Source of the DNA: Actinophytocola sp.
Lineage (GTDB): Bacteria; Actinomycetota; Actinomycetes; Mycobacteriales; Pseudonocardiaceae
Assembly: GCA_009377475.1 (NCBI GenBank)
Contig: WHTY01000027.1
Coordinates: forward strand, 1 to 47,887
Length of the DNA stretch: 47,887 bases
Direction of reading: 5' to 3'
Positions 44,147 to 47,887 of this stretch are shown in pieces; within the stretch, counting starts at the first letter, position 1, and each line of letters starts with the position of its first letter. The notes under the pieces are model-generated. The model saw nothing but the letters and a program-made list of their open reading frames with translations, searched no databases and was not told the DNA's origin. A program made the position numbers and the translations under genes.

Positions 44147-44791
44147 ATGGCGGTGAATGTGAAGCACACGGTCGACCGACTGCTCGACCTCGCGGGCGAG
44201 ACGTACGCGCACGAGGCGGGCATTCCGCTGAAGAACACGCCCGCGCCGCTGTACCGGCTGCTGGTGCTGTCGGTGTTGCTGTCGACGCGGATCAACGCGT
44301 CCATCGCGGTCGCGGCCTGCGCCGAGCTGGTCAAGGCGGGCTTCGGCACGCCGGATCGGATGCTGGCGGCGTCGTGGCAGGACCGCGTGGACGCGCTCGG
44401 GCGCGGGCACTACGTCCGCTACGACGAGAGCACCGCGACCGCGCTCGGCAACGGCGCGGAGCTGCTGCGGGACTCCTACGGCGGCGACCTGCGCCGGTTG
44501 CGCCACGCGGCGGACGGCGACGTTGCAGCCCTTCGGCGGCTGCTTGAGGAGACGCCCCGGCTCGGGCCGGTCGGCTCGCACATCTTCTGCCGCGAGGCGC
44601 AGCACGTCTGGCCGGAGCTGCGGCCCTACATCGACGGCAAGGCGGCCAAGGGCGCGGAACGGCTCGGCCTGCCCACCGAGCCGGACAAGCTGGTCACGCT
44701 CGCGGGTACCGACGACCTGAGCACGGTCACGGCGGCGTTGGTGCGCGTCAGCCTGGACCGCAAGCTCGCGGACAAGGTCATCGAGGCGTGA
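44147..44791 (+). CDS. Endonuclease III-like (HhH-GPD) protein
   Basis: A 214-residue all-helical protein: TPAPLYRLLVLSVLLSTRINASIAVAACAELVKAGFGTPDRMLAASWQDRVDALGRGHYVRYDESTATALGNGAELL resembles the first part of EndoIII-family glycosylases, and ETPRLGPVGSHIFCREAQHVWPELRPYIDGKA is the helix-hairpin-helix plus the Asp region. The usual catalytic Lys (GVGRKTA) reads GPVGSHIF, so a bifunctional lyase is unlikely, and no FeS Cys cluster is present. A DNA-binding role is likely, glycosylase activity uncertain. ATG 44147 is preceded by AACGGGTATCAGCGGGT, weak for a ribosome binding site. Confidence 0.75.
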   Translation: MAVNVKHTVDRLLDLAGETYAHEAGIPLKNTPAPLYRLLVLSVLLSTRINASIAVAACAELVKAGFGTPDRMLAASWQDRVDALGRGHYVRYDESTATALGNGAELLRDSYGGDLRRLRHAADGDVAALRRLLEETPRLGPVGSHIFCREAQHVWPELRPYIDGKAAKGAERLGLPTEPDKLVTLAGTDDLSTVTAALVRVSLDRKLADKVIEA

Positions 44792-44852
44792 GGACAGCCT
44801 CGGGTCGCCGCTCGGCACTGCTCGGTCGGCACTGCTCGGATCGCCGTCGGGA

Positions 44853-44939
44853 AGTTGATCAACTCCCCGCGCGCTGTGACCACGAGAAACGGACGAACCG
44901 GGCGCGAACTGGTCACACGGCGCGGGTAGTTGATCAACT
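44853..44939. repeat. Palindromic element, family II copy 2 (87 bp)
   Basis: AGTTGATCAACT at both ends (44853-44864, 44928-44939) with CCGCG and CTGTGACCAC conserved at the same offsets as in the copy at 14980, and TGGTCACA on the far side. The centre is different. Its right end gives the minus-strand F420 oxidoreductase its last Ser codon and stop (CGA AGT TGA). Confidence 0.88.
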
Positions 44940-45890
44940 TCGCAGCGCGGGCAGCACTTCCTGTTGCCACGCCTTGAAGAACGCGTCCTGCTCCGGCCCG
45001 ATCTGCTGGACGTACACCTCGTCGGCCCCCGCGTCGACGAACTCCGTCACGGCGGCGATCTGCTGGTCCAGATCCGGCCCGCACGGGAAGGAGTCGCGCA
45101 CCATGTCGCGGATGACCAGGCTGGTCGCGTGCTCGAAATCCGACGGTCTCGGCAGCGTCTGCCCCAGCTCGCCAGGCAGTGTTTCGGTCGGCCAGAGCCG
45201 GTGGGCGGTGTCAACGCCGTCCTCCTCGGTGTCGGCAAGGCACACCTTCAGCCCGGCTTGCACCGGCTTGTCGCGACCGCCGCTGTCCCGGAACCGTTGG
45301 ATCAGGTCGGCGTCCGGCATGACGATGCAGAACCCGTCGCCGGTCTCCCCCGCGCGGCGCGCCGCTTTCGGCCCGAACCCGGAGACGTGGATCGGCGGCG
45401 GCTCGTCCGGCAGGGTGTAGAGGCGCGCGTTGTCCACCGTGTAGTGCGCGCCGCGATGGGTGACCTGCTCGCCGGTGAAGAGCTTGCGGATGACGTCGAT
45501 GGCCTCGTCGAGCATGTCGAGGCGTTCCGGTGTGGGTGGCCAGCGGTCGCCGAGGATGTGCTCGTTCAGCGCCTCGCCGGACCCGACGCCGAGCGCGAAC
45601 TTGCCGCCGGTCTGCACGGCTGCCGTCGCCGCGGCCTGTGCGATCACCGCGGGGTGGATGCGCACCGTCGGGCACGTCACCGCCGTCGTGATCGGCAGGC
45701 TGGTCGCCTCGGACAGCGCCCCGATGACCGACCACACGAACGGGCTGTTGCCCTGCTCGCCGGTCCACGGGTGGTAATGGTCGGAGATCCAGAGCCGCTC
45801 GAAGCCCGCGTGTTCGGCCAGCCGCGCCTGCCGCACCAGCTCGCGCGGTCCGAACTCCTCGCAGGACAGGAAATACCCCATGCTCACCAT
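44934..45890 (-). CDS. LLM-class F420-dependent oxidoreductase
   Basis: A 318-residue bacterial luciferase-like (LLM) TIM barrel: GYFLSCEEFGPRELVRQARLAEHAGFERLWISDHYHPWTGEQGNSPFVWSVIGALSEAT at the N-terminus is typical of F420-dependent glucose-6-phosphate dehydrogenase-like enzymes (TIGR03557 branch). FALGVGSGEALNEHILGDRWPP (about 97-118) and HVSGFGPKAARRAGETGDGFC are further signatures. It uses coenzyme F420 for hydride transfer; the substrate is unknown. The start is ATG 45890; TAGCTC ends seven bases before it, so a leaderless mRNA is possible. An IS element lies directly upstream. Confidence 0.88.
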   Translation of the reverse strand: MVSMGYFLSCEEFGPRELVRQARLAEHAGFERLWISDHYHPWTGEQGNSPFVWSVIGALSEATSLPITTAVTCPTVRIHPAVIAQAAATAAVQTGGKFALGVGSGEALNEHILGDRWPPTPERLDMLDEAIDVIRKLFTGEQVTHRGAHYTVDNARLYTLPDEPPPIHVSGFGPKAARRAGETGDGFCIVMPDADLIQRFRDSGGRDKPVQAGLKVCLADTEEDGVDTAHRLWPTETLPGELGQTLPRPSDFEHATSLVIRDMVRDSFPCGPDLDQQIAAVTEFVDAGADEVYVQQIGPEQDAFFKAWQQEVLPALRS

Positions 45891-45979
45891 GGTGGGGAGC
45901 TACCCGCGTGGCTGGTGGCTAACCTCGATTCCCGGTGCGGTAATTGTGTTGAGGTCTCACGTGTGCTGTCGGGCGGTGG

Positions 45980-47731
45980 TCAGCGGGGTGGGAAGGTGAA
46001 TCGTAGGGTGCGGTTGTTCCACCAGGGGATGGGTACCTTGAGGTCGGCGTATCCGGCGTCGATGAGGATGGGGTGGTGGCTGCGGAGTTTGAGTGCGCAG
46101 GTCACGCCGTGCTGGTCGATGTGGAGGGTGCCGGTGTCGTCGAGGAAGTGCCGCCAGAGGGTGTCGGGGGTGGCGGTGTCGTAGCGGGGTAGGTCGCGGG
46201 CGAAGAGCCGGTAGAGGTTGCCGGCGATGACGGTGAGTGTGGTGTCGAGGTCGACGTTGAGGGGGACGCCGGAGGAGAGCGCGTCGAGGTGGAAGCCGCC
46301 GATGTAGGCGTCGAGTTCGTTTTCGATGATCATGCGTTCGGCGTAGCGGGCGAAGAGGTCCTTGCCGGGGTTGGTGTGGTCGTTGGTGATGAGCAGGGTG
46401 GGTTCGTCGCGGCCGATGTTGCGGAGGGTGATCTGGCGGACCTTGGCGTTGACGCCCTTGAGTTTGATCATGTCTTCGTGCAGGTGGGGGCGGCGGTAGC
46501 GGCCGGGGCGGTCGATCCGTGCGGGTTTCCACGCGGTGGCGGGCAGGGCGGCGAGCCGGGCGAGTTCGGTTTTGCCGCGTTGGCGCAGGGTGAGCCAGCG
46601 GATGCCGCGTTCGGTGAGTTCGTCGAGCACCTTGTAGGTGGTCAGTTGGGAGTCGAAGACGAGCAGGCCGGGGTCTTCGCCGGTGGCGTGGTGCCAGTAG
46701 TCGGCGAAGGCGATGATCTCGCGGGCCTGCTCGGTTTTGGTGATCTCGGCGTTGGCGTAGACCATCTCGGCCGACGCGTGGTCTTGGGCGAAGAAGGTCA
46801 GCACCGCGCGGGTGCGTTGCGAGCGGCGGGGCACGTAGTGTTTCTCGAGCACGGTGTCGTCGCCGTGGTGGCGGATGGCGTGGAAGTCCAGGTTGAACCC
46901 GTCGGTGCCGCTGGCCAATCCGAGTGGCCGCAGCGCCTGTACCAGCGTGGTGAGCAGCGCCTGGTTGGTCTCGCGGCGCACCCGGTAGGAGTAGGAACCG
47001 ACGTGGGTGGCCTTCGGGAGCGCGCTCAACCCGAGGCAGAACGCCAGCCCGGGGTCGTCGGTGAGCGCGTCGATGTGGTGCGCCCGGTGGCGGCGGGCGC
47101 ACTTGGCCAGCAGCAACGTGCCCATCGACTGCCAGGCCGAGATCGCCGAGGTGGACGGGTAGCCCGCCTGCGCCACCAGGTCTGGCAGGCCGAGCTGGGC
47201 CATCGCTGGCAACAGTAGCAACAACCCGGCGTGGTCACACGGGATCTGCCGTGGGCTGTCGGGCCAGCCACCCAGCTTGGCGGCTTTGACCGCATCCAGC
47301 CGGGCCGGGCTGCCGCGGCGACCCTCGTCCCGGCGGGCCAGCCGCGGCAGCCCCGCATCCTCCAGGATCTGCCACACCGTCTGCGCCGAGACCGGCATTC
47401 CCTGCGCGGTGAGCGCGTCGGCGATCTCGGTGACGCTGCGATCGGCGGCCCGTAACTCCAGCACCTGGGACCGCAGCTGGCCGGTGGCCTTGCGGGGGCC
47501 CTTCGGGCCCGGCTTGGCCTCGGTGAATAGCGCCAGCTTCCCGGTCCGCAGCAGGGTCGCCATCTGGTGCACGCTCGCGGTGGAGTAGCCGAACCGGTCG
47601 GCCACCTCCGCCGCCGAGGCCTCCTCGACCAGATAGGCGCGCAGCGCCTCGTACCGGCGCTGGCCCGCACCGGCCGGGTCGAGGAAGAACTCCGCCCCTG
47701 TCCTCAACAGAACTTCCATAACATCATGCAT
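45980..47731 (-). CDS. DDE transposase with N-terminal helix-turn-helix (IS4/IS1634-like)
   Basis: A 583-residue transposase. The N-terminal 130 residues carry HTH pieces (QRRYEALRAYLVEEASAAEVADRFGYSTASVHQMATLL, and SVTEIADALTAQGMPVSAQTVWQILEDAGLPRL). Candidate catalytic blocks include TDGFNLDFHAIRHHGDDTVLEKHYV, LLVFDSQLTTYKVLDELTERGIRWLTLRQRGKTEL, and the final Y-x2-R-x3-E-like ARYAERMIIENELDAYIGGFHLDAL. The gene is complete and its frame open, so the element may be active. Flanks: 45891-45979 and 47732-47887. Convincing terminal inverted repeats and target duplications could not be fixed, and the right end may lie beyond the window. Family name uncertain between IS1634 and related IS4 groups. 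Confidence 0.8.
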   Translation of the reverse strand: MHDVMEVLLRTGAEFFLDPAGAGQRRYEALRAYLVEEASAAEVADRFGYSTASVHQMATLLRTGKLALFTEAKPGPKGPRKATGQLRSQVLELRAADRSVTEIADALTAQGMPVSAQTVWQILEDAGLPRLARRDEGRRGSPARLDAVKAAKLGGWPDSPRQIPCDHAGLLLLLPAMAQLGLPDLVAQAGYPSTSAISAWQSMGTLLLAKCARRHRAHHIDALTDDPGLAFCLGLSALPKATHVGSYSYRVRRETNQALLTTLVQALRPLGLASGTDGFNLDFHAIRHHGDDTVLEKHYVPRRSQRTRAVLTFFAQDHASAEMVYANAEITKTEQAREIIAFADYWHHATGEDPGLLVFDSQLTTYKVLDELTERGIRWLTLRQRGKTELARLAALPATAWKPARIDRPGRYRRPHLHEDMIKLKGVNAKVRQITLRNIGRDEPTLLITNDHTNPGKDLFARYAERMIIENELDAYIGGFHLDALSSGVPLNVDLDTTLTVIAGNLYRLFARDLPRYDTATPDTLWRHFLDDTGTLHIDQHGVTCALKLRSHHPILIDAGYADLKVPIPWWNNRTLRFTFPPR

Positions 47732-47887
47732 AAACCATAGAGCTACATCGTCCTATAGACGAGGCGATGGACCGCGACACGCCGACGAATATTGCTGTAT
47801 ACCCCCGAATTGAGTGCGGACACCCAGGGCAGGTACCTGGACGCAGCCCCGTCAAAGGACGAGACTAGTTCAGACACACCAATTGAG

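Noticed and set aside
46289..47218. A 309-codon open frame antisense to the transposase.
   Set aside because: Gly/Val/Ala-rich sequence produced by the complementary strand of GC-rich codons; no family features or ribosome binding site.
45930..47887. Possible terminal inverted repeats of the right-hand insertion sequence (AATTGTGTTGAGGTCTC near 45939 against the reverse complement of the window's last 30 bases).
   Set aside because: Only scattered matches needing gaps; no target duplication could be paired. The true right end may lie outside the window.

Overview
The window is GC-rich DNA from an actinobacterium. Signs of this are many GTG and TTG starts, start codons sitting 6-8 bases after -10-like hexamers (leaderless style), an MgtA/PimC-type glycosyltransferase pair, an actinobacterial LexA with a TCGAAC-N4-GTTCG type box nearby, an LALTG-anchored thioester surface protein, an F420-dependent oxidoreductase and an MT0933-type antitoxin. 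The gene set fits Pseudonocardiaceae (Lentzea/Saccharothrix/Actinosynnema-like), but that is inference. The window begins inside the 3' end of an IS4-like transposase gene and ends just upstream of a complete second transposase gene, which looks like a contig broken at insertion sequences.

Layout. 0.0-1.6 kb: transposase fragment, a hydrolase without its catalytic Ser and His, and a cupin shard. 1.6-7.4 kb: a cell-envelope glycan block made of UDP-glucose dehydrogenase, divergent MgtA-like and PimC-like glycosyltransferases, a membrane GT2, and a cyclophilin-like protein. 7.4-8.1 kb: gene-free and rich in palindromes. 8.1-9.4 kb: VOC protein and nitrilase-family amidohydrolase. 9.6-12.8 kb: a stretch of gene debris around one intact HtrA-like membrane protease. 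The debris is an aminoglycoside-phosphotransferase relic, an ABC-ATPase tail, an LppU-like domain without anchor, a DHFR-family tail and a FeoB middle piece. 12.8-15.0 kb: an organomercurial lyase (merB) cluster with a four-helix membrane protein, a redoxin lipoprotein and a CcdA shard. 15.2-20.2 kb: TauE/SafE permease, UvrA-like ABC protein, and an AraC-VOC-PPOX operon.

20.5-23.5 kb: two divergent genes, one of unknown family and one a three-part protein with a pRiA4b ORF-3 domain, bracketed by two direct copies of an 86-bp palindromic repeat. 23.6-27.6 kb: MT0933-type antitoxin, DUF5995-like secreted protein, CysQ, TQXA/LALTG surface protein, and a small conserved protein. 27.7-32.5 kb: NTF2-FMO monooxygenase with a divergent GAF regulator, sulfotransferase, and a multicopper-oxidase tail. 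32.6-36.7 kb: LexA, small stress proteins, a coiled-coil protein, a TcmP-like protein, and PPC and CBS proteins. 36.8-44.8 kb: N-terminally truncated molybdopterin oxidoreductase, phosphoribosyltransferase, a giant CtpI-like P-type ATPase broken by one frameshift, and an endonuclease III-like protein. 44.9-47.7 kb: F420-dependent oxidoreductase and a transposase.

Two themes stand out. First, gene decay is dense: about a dozen truncated, frameshifted or catalytically dead genes lie between intact housekeeping-like genes. Second, at least three families of roughly 50-90 bp palindromic elements occur. One family carries AGTTGATC at its ends, and in three of three cases it supplies the last Ser codon and the stop codon of an adjacent gene. 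No tRNA, rRNA, CRISPR array or replication origin was recognised.
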